The notes: a model not told the origin generated them from the sequence alone. Positions 25,690 through 34,361 are shown, counted from the first letter of the stretch. The stretch is 64,000 bases of DNA from Cryobacterium sp. Y82 (GCF_002929495.1 NZ_PJJJ01000034.1:1-64000), one strand, 5' to 3'. Numbers and translations are program-made.

Positions 25690-26523
25690 TTACTTGACGA
25701 GGTTGCCGGCGTCGACGGGGAGGGTGACGCCGGTGATGAATCTTGCTTCGTCGGAGGCCAGGAACAGTACCGCGTTGCTGATGTCGACCGGTTCCACCCA
25801 CGGGACCGGCAGGGCGTTGAGACTCTTGAAGGCCTCGACTGCCGAATCCTGGGTAGGGTTCGGATTGGACGGATCGAACAACCCCCACACGTCTTCGTTC
25901 TGGATCATGATCGTGTTGACCGTTGTTGGATGCACCGAGTTCACTCGAATTGAGTATTGGGCGAACTCGTTGGCAAGCGTTTGCATGATGCCGACGACCC
26001 CGTGCTTAGCTGCTGTGTAGTGGACGGTGTTAGGAAGTCCTTTGATCCCGGCAGTCGAACTGGTAAGAATGATCGACCCGCCTCGTCCACCTTCGATGAG
26101 ATGCGGCAGTGCCGCCTTGCAGGTGTTCCAGACGCCGGTCAGATTAATGTCGATAGTCTCCTGCCATGCGGCGTCCTCAAGCTCGAGCGCCGGGGACATC
26201 TGAAAGATCCCTGCGTTGGCTGACACAATATCGAGCCGTCCGAGCTGAGCGACCCCATCGGCCAGGACCGCCTTCAGCGCTGCTGAGTCACGTACATCGG
26301 CCTGTGTGGCGATGATGCGGCGATCCAACGCTTCCACCTGACGCACGGTTTCGGCAAGATCCTCCTCGGTGGCCATCGGGTACGCATGCACCGACCCGAC
26401 CGCACCGACTATGTCGACCGCAATTATATCCGCGCCCTCCTGAGCCAGTCGTAGCGCATGACTGCGCCCCTGACTTCTAGCGGCACCGGTGATGAACGCT
26501 ACTTTTCCTTCTACACGCCCCAT
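25690..26523 (-). CDS. mycofactocin-coupled SDR oxidoreductase (second copy)
   Basis: This 277-aa SDR has TGAARSQGRSHALRLA, NAGIF, LTSSTAGIKGLPNTVH and YTAAKHGVVG. The mycofactocin-type insertion YPMATEEDLAETVRQVEAL is present, as in the neighbouring copy. The start at 26523 is fixed by AAAGGAG 9 nt upstream; the longer open frame to 26643 has no start signal. Two tandem copies suggest a duplication followed by divergence in substrate. It lies about 200 bp behind the alcohol dehydrogenase. Confidence 0.92.
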   Translation of the reverse strand: MGRVEGKVAFITGAARSQGRSHALRLAQEGADIIAVDIVGAVGSVHAYPMATEEDLAETVRQVEALDRRIIATQADVRDSAALKAVLADGVAQLGRLDIVSANAGIFQMSPALELEDAAWQETIDINLTGVWNTCKAALPHLIEGGRGGSIILTSSTAGIKGLPNTVHYTAAKHGVVGIMQTLANEFAQYSIRVNSVHPTTVNTIMIQNEDVWGLFDPSNPNPTQDSAVEAFKSLNALPVPWVEPVDISNAVLFLASDEARFITGVTLPVDAGNLVK

Positions 26524-26721
26524 TGCGTGCTCCTTTCGATCCATGGATACGCGGATCACGGGTGGTGATCCGTGGCTCTGATTCGCAAGCTTGCCCAGGT
26601 GCGGCGAATTTTGCGAAGGCTGCGTCTTGCGGGCACCGGGCACGAGGCCGCCAATGCTCGGTAACGAGTCGGGCGACCCCGTGACCGGCGTTCCGCGAGG
26701 CGGGGGTGGGGTGGTGTTTTC

Positions 26722-27885
26722 TTAGGCGCCGACGGTGACGGCCTCGCGCAGGGCGGCGGGTGACTCCGTGGCCACGGGCGACAGGAGGATGACGCCCCGA
26801 ATGTTCTTGCCGTCCCGCATATCTTGGTACGCGTCGTTGATCTGGCCGAGCGTGTACCGGTTGGTGACGAGTTCGTCGAGCTTGAGCTTGCCCTGCTTAT
26901 ACAAATCGAGCAGCGTCGGGATGGCGTAGCGCGGAGACCACGAGCCGTAGAGCGCACCCTGGATGCGCTTCTGGTTCATGACCAGGCTGAACAGGTCCGT
27001 CGGGATGCCGACCTCGCCTAGCGGTGACATTGACGTGACGACGACGATTCCACCCTTTCGGATGGCATCCGTCGCTGTGCCGATGATGTCGCCGTGCAGC
27101 ACGCCCGGAGTGCAGATCGCGGCGTCTGCGCCCTGCCCGTTTGTGATGCTGCGCACAAAGTCGATAGCGGCTTGCGCCTCGGCGAAGACCTCCGTCGCTC
27201 CAAACTCGGGTGCTTTCTCCCGTTTGAACGGTGCCGGGTCGACCACAACAATGTGTGAAGCGCCGGCTGCGGCCGCGCCTTGGACGGCATTCATACCGAT
27301 GCCGCCCACGCCGAAAATAATCACCACATCGCCGTTGTGAATATCAGCCGAGTTCACCGCCGAGCCATACCCGGTCGGCACCCCGCAGGCGACCAGTGCA
27401 GCGACATCGAGGGGGATGTCGGGATCGATCTTGACGATGGATGCCTCGTCGAAGACCTGCCACTCGGCGAACGTTCCCAAGGCGGCCATCGTGGCGAGAT
27501 CTTCACCGTTGGAGTGCATGCGGTAGCCGCCAGAGGGCTGGTTGCCGATCAGGGTATTCGCGCCGAAGTCGCAGAGATTCTGCAGGCCCATCGCGCACCA
27601 CCGGCACTTTCCGCAGGATGGGATAAATGACGTGACGATGTGATCGCCCACTGCGTAATCCGTAACCTGGCTGCCGATAGCGCGGATGATGCCAGCACCT
27701 TCGTGCCCGCCGACAATAGGAAGGTTGATCGGCATGTCTCCGCTTGTGGCATGCTCGTCGCTGTGACACAACCCGGTGGCGACCATTTCGACCAGCACCT
27801 CCGTGGGACCCGGATCGTCCAGATCAACCTCTTCGATCTGCCACTGTCCCGGTTGTTCACGAAGTATGGCTGCATGGGTTTTCAT
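26722..27885 (-). CDS. NDMA-dependent alcohol dehydrogenase (Zn-dependent, mycofactocin-linked)
   Basis: This 387-aa medium-chain, Zn-dependent alcohol dehydrogenase has catalytic Cys in ATGLCHSDEH, PIVGGHEGAGIIRAIG, the structural zinc Cys cluster CGKCRWCAMGLQNLC and the NAD fold IIFGVGGIGMNAVQGAAAAGA. The sequence is of the nicotinoprotein type that keeps NAD bound and was named for using N,N-dimethyl-4-nitrosoaniline in vitro; mycofactocin is the natural acceptor. It lies 51 bp after mftC on the same strand. Of two ATGs (27888, 27885) the second has better spacing from GGGAGAAC. Confidence 0.92.
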   Translation of the reverse strand: MKTHAAILREQPGQWQIEEVDLDDPGPTEVLVEMVATGLCHSDEHATSGDMPINLPIVGGHEGAGIIRAIGSQVTDYAVGDHIVTSFIPSCGKCRWCAMGLQNLCDFGANTLIGNQPSGGYRMHSNGEDLATMAALGTFAEWQVFDEASIVKIDPDIPLDVAALVACGVPTGYGSAVNSADIHNGDVVIIFGVGGIGMNAVQGAAAAGASHIVVVDPAPFKREKAPEFGATEVFAEAQAAIDFVRSITNGQGADAAICTPGVLHGDIIGTATDAIRKGGIVVVTSMSPLGEVGIPTDLFSLVMNQKRIQGALYGSWSPRYAIPTLLDLYKQGKLKLDELVTNRYTLGQINDAYQDMRDGKNIRGVILLSPVATESPAALREAVTVGA

Positions 27886-27935
27886 CATGTTCTCCCTTTT
27901 GTGATGCGTTCGATCCACGTCGTCGTGGACCGTTT

Positions 27936-29330
27936 TCAACTACAGCTGCACGCGCCTTCGCTGCCGCATGCGCAGCCGGATAGCGAACTCGCGAGCAGAT
28001 TTATCCCGGCCAGTGGGCTCTTACTCAAGGCCCCTTCCGGTGGCTGTTCGGGCGTAAACCCGACAAGGGGGCTGACTTCGCAGTCGCTGGCGTTTACCGG
28101 AGCTATTCCGGCGCGACGGCTGAGCGTGAGCTGTATCGGTCCCATTCCTTCGCGACCGGCTCGGGTCGTGCGGTGGGAGTGATCGACGATTGACGATTTT
28201 GGAAGCTCCACCGCTTTGCCCTTGCGGTTCTTCAGCAACTCTTCGCCGTAGCCCTGGACGCATTCCGGGTCGGGGCCGTCGAGCGGAAGTCCGGTGAAGA
28301 ATTTGGCGGCCATGCAGCCGCCCTTACAGGTGTCGAAGAACGTGCACGAGGTGCACGCTCCACCCGATTGCGGTTCGCGCAGTTTAAGGAAGAGCTCCGA
28401 GTGCGTCCAGACCTCCTGGAACCCGCCCTCTGAGCGCACATTACCGGCGAGGAATTCTTCGTGGATGGCGAAGGGGCAGGCGTAGACGTCGCCGATGGGG
28501 TCGACGAGGCAGACGACACGGCCGGCACCGCAGAGATTGAGGCCGGGCAGAGCGTCTCCAAAGGCGGAGAGGTGGAAGAATGAGTCTCCGGTAAGCACAC
28601 CATCTCCGTGTGCGACGAGCCAGTCGTAGAGTTCGCGCTGCTGTGTTTGAGTCGGGTGCAGTTCGTCCCAAACGTCCGCTCCGCGACCAGAGGGGCGCAG
28701 GCGGGTGAGCCGCAATTGGGCGTCAAACTTGTCGGCGATCGCCTTGAAGTCGTCGAGCTGGCTGATGTTCTGACTGGTGCAAACGACCGATATCTTGAAT
28801 CCCTTGAAGCCGGCGTCATACATGTTCTGCATGGCTTTCATAGCCGTGGCATACGAGCCGGGCCCGCGCACATGATCGTTGACTTCTGCCGTTGCGCCGT
28901 CGAGCGAAATCTGCACGTCGACATAGTCGCTTCTGACGAGGCGCTGGGCGATCTCCGGGGAGATTTTGACGCCGTTGGTTGAGAATTTGACTCCGACGTG
29001 GTGTTCGGAGGCGTAGTCGACGAGTTCCCAGAAATCGGGACGCACGGTTGGTTCGCCGCCGCCGATGTTGACGTAGAAGACCTGCATCCGTTCGAACTCG
29101 TCGATGACGGTCTTCGCCTCTGCCGTCGTCAGCTCGCGAGGATCGCGGCGCCCGGAACTCGAGAGGCAGTGCACGCAGGAGAGATTGCAGGCGTACGTTA
29201 ATTCCCAAGTGAGACAGATGGGGGCATCGAGGCCGTATTCGAAGAGATCGACAAGACGCTCGGTTTTGCGGGGAGTGTCTTTCGCGGCGAGAACGAAGGG
29301 GGATGTACGGGGTGCATCGAGAAGAGTCAC
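27936..29330 (-). CDS. mftC: mycofactocin radical SAM maturase with long Cys-rich tail
   Basis: MftC uses SAM and Fe-S clusters to decarboxylate the C-terminal Tyr of MftA and close the Val-Tyr ring. The radical SAM motif is YACNLSCVHC (CxxxCxxC), followed by NIGGGEPTVRPDF. The SPASM clusters are visible as CLVDPIGDVYACPF and CTSCTFFDTCKGGCM with the last Cys in DPECVQGYG. At 464 aa it is about 70 longer than usual: after IVDHSHRTTRAG a tail of about 80 residues runs to a Cys-rich end, GCACGSEGACSCS. GTG at 29330 overlaps the mftB stop (GTGA), fixing the start. Confidence 0.95.
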   Translation of the reverse strand: MTLLDAPRTSPFVLAAKDTPRKTERLVDLFEYGLDAPICLTWELTYACNLSCVHCLSSSGRRDPRELTTAEAKTVIDEFERMQVFYVNIGGGEPTVRPDFWELVDYASEHHVGVKFSTNGVKISPEIAQRLVRSDYVDVQISLDGATAEVNDHVRGPGSYATAMKAMQNMYDAGFKGFKISVVCTSQNISQLDDFKAIADKFDAQLRLTRLRPSGRGADVWDELHPTQTQQRELYDWLVAHGDGVLTGDSFFHLSAFGDALPGLNLCGAGRVVCLVDPIGDVYACPFAIHEEFLAGNVRSEGGFQEVWTHSELFLKLREPQSGGACTSCTFFDTCKGGCMAAKFFTGLPLDGPDPECVQGYGEELLKNRKGKAVELPKSSIVDHSHRTTRAGREGMGPIQLTLSRRAGIAPVNASDCEVSPLVGFTPEQPPEGALSKSPLAGINLLASSLSGCACGSEGACSCS

Positions 29331-29602
29331 GAGGCCCTTTCAACGACCATGGAGGATTTCGCGAGAGTGCTGAGTGCGCGCTGGTAACGGGGAAGATCGC
29401 TCTCGCCGATGCCCGCGGCCGTGCAGGCCGCGCGGGCAGACGGGGCTTCTGCGAGAGTTCTCACGACGGCGAGAAGCGTCTTGTCCTTCAAGAAGGAGAG
29501 CTTGCGGGTGCCGAAATGGTAGAGCAACGCGCCGAATGGCTCCGGGCGAACGGATACCTGGGGATGAAGATCCCATCCCCGGTCAAGATCCAGGCCTGGC
29601 AT
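29327..29602 (-). CDS. mftB: mycofactocin peptide chaperone
   Basis: This 91-aa protein is a PqqD-like RiPP recognition element that binds the MftA leader and presents it to MftC. HPQVSVRPEPFGALLYHFGT followed by RKLSFL is the family signature, followed by a winged-helix part (LLAVVRTLAEA, LPRYQRALSTLAKSSMVV). It begins 9 nt behind the mftA stop and overlaps mftC by 4 bp, so A, B and C are made from one message. Confidence 0.93.
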   Translation of the reverse strand: MPGLDLDRGWDLHPQVSVRPEPFGALLYHFGTRKLSFLKDKTLLAVVRTLAEAPSARAACTAAGIGESDLPRYQRALSTLAKSSMVVERAS

Positions 29603-29611
29603 GTCAGCGAT

Positions 29612-29743
29612 TTAGTAGACGCCGCACATGCCGTCGATCGAGATCTCCTCGACCAGAGCGTCGGATTCGAGATCGGATCCCGCGGATTGTTCAGGGCCTA
29701 CGGGTGCGGACTCGATGTGGCTAATCTTTCTTGCGGAAACCAT
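29612..29743 (-). CDS. mftA: mycofactocin precursor peptide
   Basis: This 43-aa ORF begins with ATG at 29743, with AAGGAGAACC directly upstream. It starts MVSARKISHI and ends VEEISIDGMCGVY before TAA. The C-terminal IDGMCGVY is the conserved core of mycofactocin precursors; the last Val-Tyr pair becomes the redox cofactor after MftC, MftE and MftD act. The N-terminal part is the leader bound by MftB, shown here by the acidic, variable stretch before LVEEISIDG. It is first in a long minus-strand operon and divergent from mftR. Confidence 0.96.
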   Translation of the reverse strand: MVSARKISHIESAPVGPEQSAGSDLESDALVEEISIDGMCGVY

Positions 29744-29842
29744 GTGGTTCTCCTTGCGTTAGAAATCGACATCAGTGGCGAAAATCTCGTGCATGCACCA
29801 GACTAGTGGCACTCAGTGCCGAAAGTACAGGGGTGAAAACAA
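29744..29842. promoter_or_regulatory. mftA-mftR divergent control region with palindromes
   Basis: This gap of about 100 bp must hold the promoters for the long mft operon and for mftRG. GGCACT-C-AGTGCC (29808-29820) is a perfect inverted repeat with 6-bp arms, 20 nt before the mftR start. GTGCATGCAC (29789-29798) is a 10-bp palindrome. A TetR-type protein encoded next door usually binds such a site. Which one MftR uses cannot be told from one sequence. Confidence 0.55.
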
Positions 29843-30475
29843 ATGAATGAATGCTCTGTGGCACCGCGGATGGGCCGACAGCCGCTGACGACTCGCGCCG
29901 CCCTGAGCCACGTAGCACTTCGGCTTTTTCTCGAGCGCGGTTTCGAACGGACGACTGTCGACGACATTGCCAGCGCCGCCGGAATTGGGCGTCGAACCTT
30001 GTTTCGCTACTTTCCTTCCAAGAACGATCTGCCCTGGGGGGACTTCGATGCGGAACTCGTACGCATGCGCTCGTTTCTCGCTGCCACGGATACGACCGTG
30101 TCCCTCGTCGATGCGCTCGCCCAGGCGGTCGTCGAATTCAATCGATTCCCACCAGAAGAGGCACCCTTTCACCGCGAGCGGATGAACCTGTTGCTAAACG
30201 TTCCGGCGCTGGTGGCGCACTCCGCGCTGCGGTATGCCGAGTGGCGCCTTGTAGTGTCGAACTTTGCGGCTGGCCGTTTGAGAGTCGCCGTCGACGCGAT
30301 CGAACCGACGGTGATCGGTTGGGTATTCCTCGGTGCATCGCTTGCGGCTTACGAGCAGTGGCTCAGAACTGACGACTCGAATCTTATTGAGCTGCTCGAG
30401 TCGGCCTTGCTCCTTCTCAAAGAGGGGTTTGCGCCGGGTGAATTAGCAACAGGTGGACCCGGAGGGCGGGCATGA
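29843..30475 (+). CDS. mftR: TetR-family regulator of mycofactocin system
   Basis: This 210-aa protein has an N-terminal TetR helix-turn-helix: SHVALRLFLERGFERTTVDD then IASAAGIGRRTLFRYFPSKN. The C-terminal ligand domain (LVVSNFAAGRLRVAVD, WVFLGASLAAYEQWLR) matches the MftR type, for which long-chain acyl-CoAs have been reported as ligands in mycobacteria. It is divergent from mftA and overlaps mftG by 4 bp (ATGA), so it should repress mftA and be co-expressed with mftG. Confidence 0.92.
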   Translation: MNECSVAPRMGRQPLTTRAALSHVALRLFLERGFERTTVDDIASAAGIGRRTLFRYFPSKNDLPWGDFDAELVRMRSFLAATDTTVSLVDALAQAVVEFNRFPPEEAPFHRERMNLLLNVPALVAHSALRYAEWRLVVSNFAAGRLRVAVDAIEPTVIGWVFLGASLAAYEQWLRTDDSNLIELLESALLLLKEGFAPGELATGGPGGRA

Positions 30476-32142
30476 ATTCACGGGTACCGATGTCGGACTT
30501 GTCGGACGTGATCTACGACGTGATCGTGGTCGGTGCCGGCGCGGCCGGAGCCCCGCTCGCAGCGCGACTGAGTGAAGATCCCGGGAGGCGGGTGCTGCTC
30601 CTCGAGGCGGGGCCGGTGCCGCGGTCCGCCGCTGGGTTCCCACCCGAGCTGCTTGATGCTGGAACCGTACAGGGAGCGATGCCGGGGCATCCGCAGAATT
30701 GGTCGTTCACCGGTAATCTCACACCAGACCTTGTCTACTCGATCGCGCGCGGCCGGATCCTCGGTGGATCCTCGACGATCAACGGCTCGTACTTCATTCG
30801 TGCAAGAAAAGCCGACTTCGATTCCTGGTCAATCGGGTCATCCGAATGGGCCTGGGAAAAGGTCTTGCCGTTTTATCGCCGGATCGAAACCGACCTGCAG
30901 TACGGCGAGACCGCCGTGCACGGCGGCGCAGGGCCGATGGCCGTTGGTCGGCCGCCGCAGGACCATCCGGTGACCGTCGCCTTTCGCGCGGCGGCCGCGG
31001 AGCTGGGCTTCGCCGACGAACCCGACAAGAACGATCAGGGTCTGCCCGGACACGGACCGTTACCGATGAACGCGCTCGACGATGTGCGCCAGAACACCGG
31101 AATCGCCTACCTGAATCCGGTGCGGCACCGCAAAAACCTCACGGTGTGGGGTGACAGCTACGTTCGACGCGTGCTGTTCGAGGGCACGCGAGCGATCGGT
31201 GTCGAGGTCATGCGCGGCGGCAGCATAGTTCAGTTACGCGGGCGGGAGATTGTGCTGTCGGCCGGTGCGATTAAGTCGCCGCACCTCTTGTTGGTTTCCG
31301 GGGTCGGACCCCGGAAACAGTTGGAACAATTCAACATTCCAGTCGTGCGTGACCTGCCAGGGGTCGGGGCAAATTTCAGCGATCACCCGGACATTGCCGT
31401 GCTCTGGCAGCCGCGCCGACAGATCGTTGACTACCGCACGTCCCAGTCGATGGCGGCGTGCCTGAACTTCACGGCGACCGGTTCCACTGCGCCCGGGGAT
31501 CTGGAGATCCTCCCGATGCTCAAACCCATGGGGTATCTATTGACCGGCAGCGCGAGCGGCATCATGGTCGGGGTGCGGGCCGCAGCGAGGCATCCGCTTC
31601 GATCGCTTCGGGCTCTGCGCGGGGTGTCGATGCGGCGCTTCGCGAACCAGATCGCCCACCGGGGGGACCTCGCGCTGCTCGTCGCCGTGCAGTCGGAAAC
31701 CTCGCGCGGACGTATCAGCCTTCAGTCGGACGACCCCGGCGTGCAACCGCGCATCGACTACAACTATCTTTCGACCGAGAGCGATCTCGAACGCATGCGC
31801 GAAGTCGTGCGGGTGGCGGTACGTTTGCTGCGAACGGATGCCTACAAACACCTGTTTAGGCGATTGACCGAACTGACCGACACCGTGCTCGAGAGCGATG
31901 ATCTGCTCGATGACTGGCTGCGCTCCCACCTCGGCACCGCTATTCACCTGTGCGGCAGTGCACGGTTCGGGCCGGCAGATGATCCTGGGGCCGTCGTCGA
32001 TCAGTACGGACGCGTGCACGGTGTCGAGGGGTTGCGCGTCGCCGACACCTCGATACTGCCGACCACTCCCATACGCGGACCGGCCGCGACCGCCGTTCTC
32101 GTCGGGGAGCGCGTGGCCGACTTTATTCGTCGCGGAATGTAA
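30472..32142 (+). CDS. mftG: mycofactocinol dehydrogenase (GMC oxidoreductase)
   Basis: This 556-aa GMC flavoprotein should reoxidise mycofactocinol and pass electrons towards the respiratory chain. The FAD site is VIYDVIVVGAGAAGAPLA, GRILGGSSTINGSYFIRA is the GMC signature 1, and LSAGAIKSPHLLLVSGVGP signature 2. HLCGSARFGPADDPGAVVDQ and RVADTSILPTTPIRGPAATA hold the catalytic His/Asn region (here TTPIRG where many GMC enzymes have T..N). The start may also be the ATG at 30490 (MSDLSDV). It follows mftR directly and ends the plus-strand pair. Confidence 0.9.
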   Translation: MNSRVPMSDLSDVIYDVIVVGAGAAGAPLAARLSEDPGRRVLLLEAGPVPRSAAGFPPELLDAGTVQGAMPGHPQNWSFTGNLTPDLVYSIARGRILGGSSTINGSYFIRARKADFDSWSIGSSEWAWEKVLPFYRRIETDLQYGETAVHGGAGPMAVGRPPQDHPVTVAFRAAAAELGFADEPDKNDQGLPGHGPLPMNALDDVRQNTGIAYLNPVRHRKNLTVWGDSYVRRVLFEGTRAIGVEVMRGGSIVQLRGREIVLSAGAIKSPHLLLVSGVGPRKQLEQFNIPVVRDLPGVGANFSDHPDIAVLWQPRRQIVDYRTSQSMAACLNFTATGSTAPGDLEILPMLKPMGYLLTGSASGIMVGVRAAARHPLRSLRALRGVSMRRFANQIAHRGDLALLVAVQSETSRGRISLQSDDPGVQPRIDYNYLSTESDLERMREVVRVAVRLLRTDAYKHLFRRLTELTDTVLESDDLLDDWLRSHLGTAIHLCGSARFGPADDPGAVVDQYGRVHGVEGLRVADTSILPTTPIRGPAATAVLVGERVADFIRRGM

Positions 32143-32316
32143 AGCCGACCTTAATAAGATTTGACGATTTCCATACGCGCATCGAAGTGCGTCTGGACGG
32201 GTGGTCGCGCATCGATCTCACCGGCTACTTCTACGGGGCTTCGTGTTTGGCCCATTCGACGGGACCCGGCTCGAGATCTGACTAAATTGGTTTCGCGCCG
32301 GAAGACAATCGCTGTC

Positions 32317-32343
32317 GTGAACGTGAACGTGAACGTGAACGTG
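32317..32343. repeat. hexanucleotide repeat GTGAAC x4
   Basis: Four perfect head-to-tail copies of GTGAAC plus GTG lie in the gap behind mftG. A plus-strand frame (32161-32475) reads through as VNVNVNV but has no other gene-like feature, so I do not call a protein. Simple repeats like this can vary in length by slippage. Confidence 0.8.
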
Positions 32344-32390
32344 TTCGAGAACGGGTTCGGCTTCGCCGTGCTGCGCACGGCTACGGCCTA

Positions 32391-32431
32391 CGAGGGAAGC
32401 CTGCGCCGCCATTCGTTGGCAGGCTCCCTCG
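32391..32431. terminator. stem-loop between convergent mftG and hydrolase genes
   Basis: CGAGGGAAGCCTGC (32391-32404) pairs with GCAGGCTCCCTCG (32419-32431), with one bulged A and a 14-nt loop. It lies between two convergent genes, so it may stop transcripts from both sides; there is no clear T run on either side. Confidence 0.6.
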
Positions 32432-32440
32432 CTTGCATCG

Positions 32441-33616
32441 TTATCTGCGGAATACTTTTTGCAGCCAGTCGTTGAGCGGCCGCAGCACTGAAGGCGCATA
32501 AGCGTGCTCAAGTGTGATCGCGTGCGCAACGGTGGGCAAAGTAACCTGGTCAACGCTTGCGGCGCCGGTGAAAAGGGACGCTTGATCAGGACCGCCCGGC
32601 GCAGGGAATAGCGCGTCGCTTCCTCCGGCGATAATCAGGACAGGAACCTCGATCGAGGGAACATTCACCAGGTCAACCGCCACAGCCGGGGCGAACGATG
32701 CGGTGTCGCCACAAGGATCAATGGTCAGTAACTGCAGTGCTGCACTCTGCACGGTTGGCTCAGCGCTATTGAATAGGGCCGCCGCAGCTCCTTCGGGTGC
32801 TCCGAAAGGAGCGTATCCGGCTGGGCCGGCACCGCCGACGCGCAGACCGCCGCTCGCGCACACGGTCGCAGCGTACGCCGCATTGTCTCTAAGGAGCTGC
32901 GATTGCACACGATCGGCATAGCCGATGACAATTAATCCGTCGATGTCGCCGAACGAGTACGCCGCGACCTGCGCGATCTGACCACCGTAGGAGTGACCGG
33001 CGAGGACAATTCGCGAAAACTCCGGAGCCTGCCCCGATGGGTTTACCTGATAGGAGCCTGCGCGCAGTTTGAGCACGATCTGGTGGGCAATATCCGCGCG
33101 GGATCCGACGCAAATACTGTTTCCCTCAGGTTTGTCGCTGCTGCCATATCCGAGACGGTCGATGACAACCGACACCTGACCGGCCTTCGCCTGATTGGTG
33201 GCGAAGTCGTAATTTTGTGCCTGGTTGAAGTCCCAGAAGAACTCCCCGAAACTCAGGCCGTGCAAGTAGAGAGTCGCGCCGTTTACTGTTTCTCGTCGCA
33301 GCTCCTTCGTGGGGCCAACGATGTGGCCGCGGACGGTGTACGTTGCCCCGTCACTAGCGCAGGCCACCTTGGAACGATTGACATTTTCAACCTCGAAGGA
33401 GACCGGCAGACTGGTGACGGCATCAGCTTTCATGCTCGAGCCATTCTGGTTTGCAGCCGTAGCGGACGTCGGTGCCGTTGCCGCGTTGACTACGCTCGGC
33501 GTTCCAAGAAGCAGCGCCACCACTGCAACGGCCGCCAGTGCTGATCTGCTCGGACGAAGTCGTTTTTTAGGGATGAATCGGATCCTGACACGTTGTTCTC
33601 CAAACGAAAGTGACAT
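32441..33616 (-). CDS. secreted alpha/beta hydrolase
   Basis: This 391-aa protein starts with a long signal peptide (FIPKKRLRPSRSALAAV, then AVVALLLGTPSVVNAAT, cut likely near VNA-A). The mature part is an alpha/beta hydrolase: strand and oxyanion region YLHGLSFGEFFWDF, nucleophile elbow LAGHSYGGQIAQ, acid in LIIAGGSDALFPAP, and His in LPTVAHAITLEHA. It would cleave an ester outside the cell or at the surface; the substrate is unknown. The start is unsure because no strong ribosome binding site is visible; ATG at 33616 is picked, with 33655 as the longest choice. Confidence 0.8.
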   Translation of the reverse strand: MSLSFGEQRVRIRFIPKKRLRPSRSALAAVAVVALLLGTPSVVNAATAPTSATAANQNGSSMKADAVTSLPVSFEVENVNRSKVACASDGATYTVRGHIVGPTKELRRETVNGATLYLHGLSFGEFFWDFNQAQNYDFATNQAKAGQVSVVIDRLGYGSSDKPEGNSICVGSRADIAHQIVLKLRAGSYQVNPSGQAPEFSRIVLAGHSYGGQIAQVAAYSFGDIDGLIVIGYADRVQSQLLRDNAAYAATVCASGGLRVGGAGPAGYAPFGAPEGAAAALFNSAEPTVQSAALQLLTIDPCGDTASFAPAVAVDLVNVPSIEVPVLIIAGGSDALFPAPGGPDQASLFTGAASVDQVTLPTVAHAITLEHAYAPSVLRPLNDWLQKVFRR

Positions 33617-33655
33617 GGCCCAACGCATCAGACGTAGTGCGTGTGGTGGGGCCAT

Positions 33656-34361
33656 CTAGTGAAAAGGCACGCCTCGACAGCGAGATCAGGTGCGGGGCGC
33701 GGAGCCGTTACTTGGGCAAATCGGCGAACTGGTCGTCAGCGTAACCCCAATGGGGAGTGCTTACAAGAGATGCCCGAGGAATCTCCGATGCCGGTTTCAA
33801 TGCGGTTACTGCGCGACAGGGTTAGGGCTTGGCCGGTCGCCGGGCTTACTGTTCTAGCGTTGCGCTAGGCCTAAGGCCCACACCCGGCAGGCCGCAGGTC
33901 TAGAGGTCGATTAGATTTTAAGGTGGGTGTTGTTCTAGCAATGTTTCCAACATGATGTTCGTGGTGGATGCGGCTTTGACGGTGTCGCTGGCCGCGCAGA
34001 TCGCCGTGCAGGTGCGCTTCGGGGTCGTGAACGGTGAGTTGAAGCCTGGTTCCTGACTGCGTCCAGCACGTGATCTGGCTAGGTCTCTGCGCGGGAATAT
34101 GCACATGGTCTTGCGTGCATACGCGCAGCTGCGGACGACGAGGTGATTGAGATGCGGCAAGGGCGCGGAGGCCTTCGTACGCCAAGACGCCGACCCTGGA
34201 CTTATCTGCGTGACCGCACTGGCGGCCGAATTGATGTGCGAGGCGCGAAAGTGGGGGCTGATTCAGCGAGAAATATTGCGGTTGATCCAGAGCGGTGGAA
34301 CAACATAAGTGACAAGAAAATGGGCGCGCCTTCGACGAGAACTTTGATGCAGGCTATTTTG
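33656..34361. other. intergenic, no gene recognised
   Basis: Short frames are open on both strands (about 33918-34160 minus, 34143-34445 plus) but none shows a motif. This is the chromosomal DNA downstream of the split HNH gene. Confidence 0.4.

Noticed and set aside
32161..32475. Protein with VNVNVNV repeat
   Set aside because: The frame is only open because of the hexamer repeat, lacks a ribosome binding site, and overlaps a hairpin and the 3' end of the hydrolase gene.
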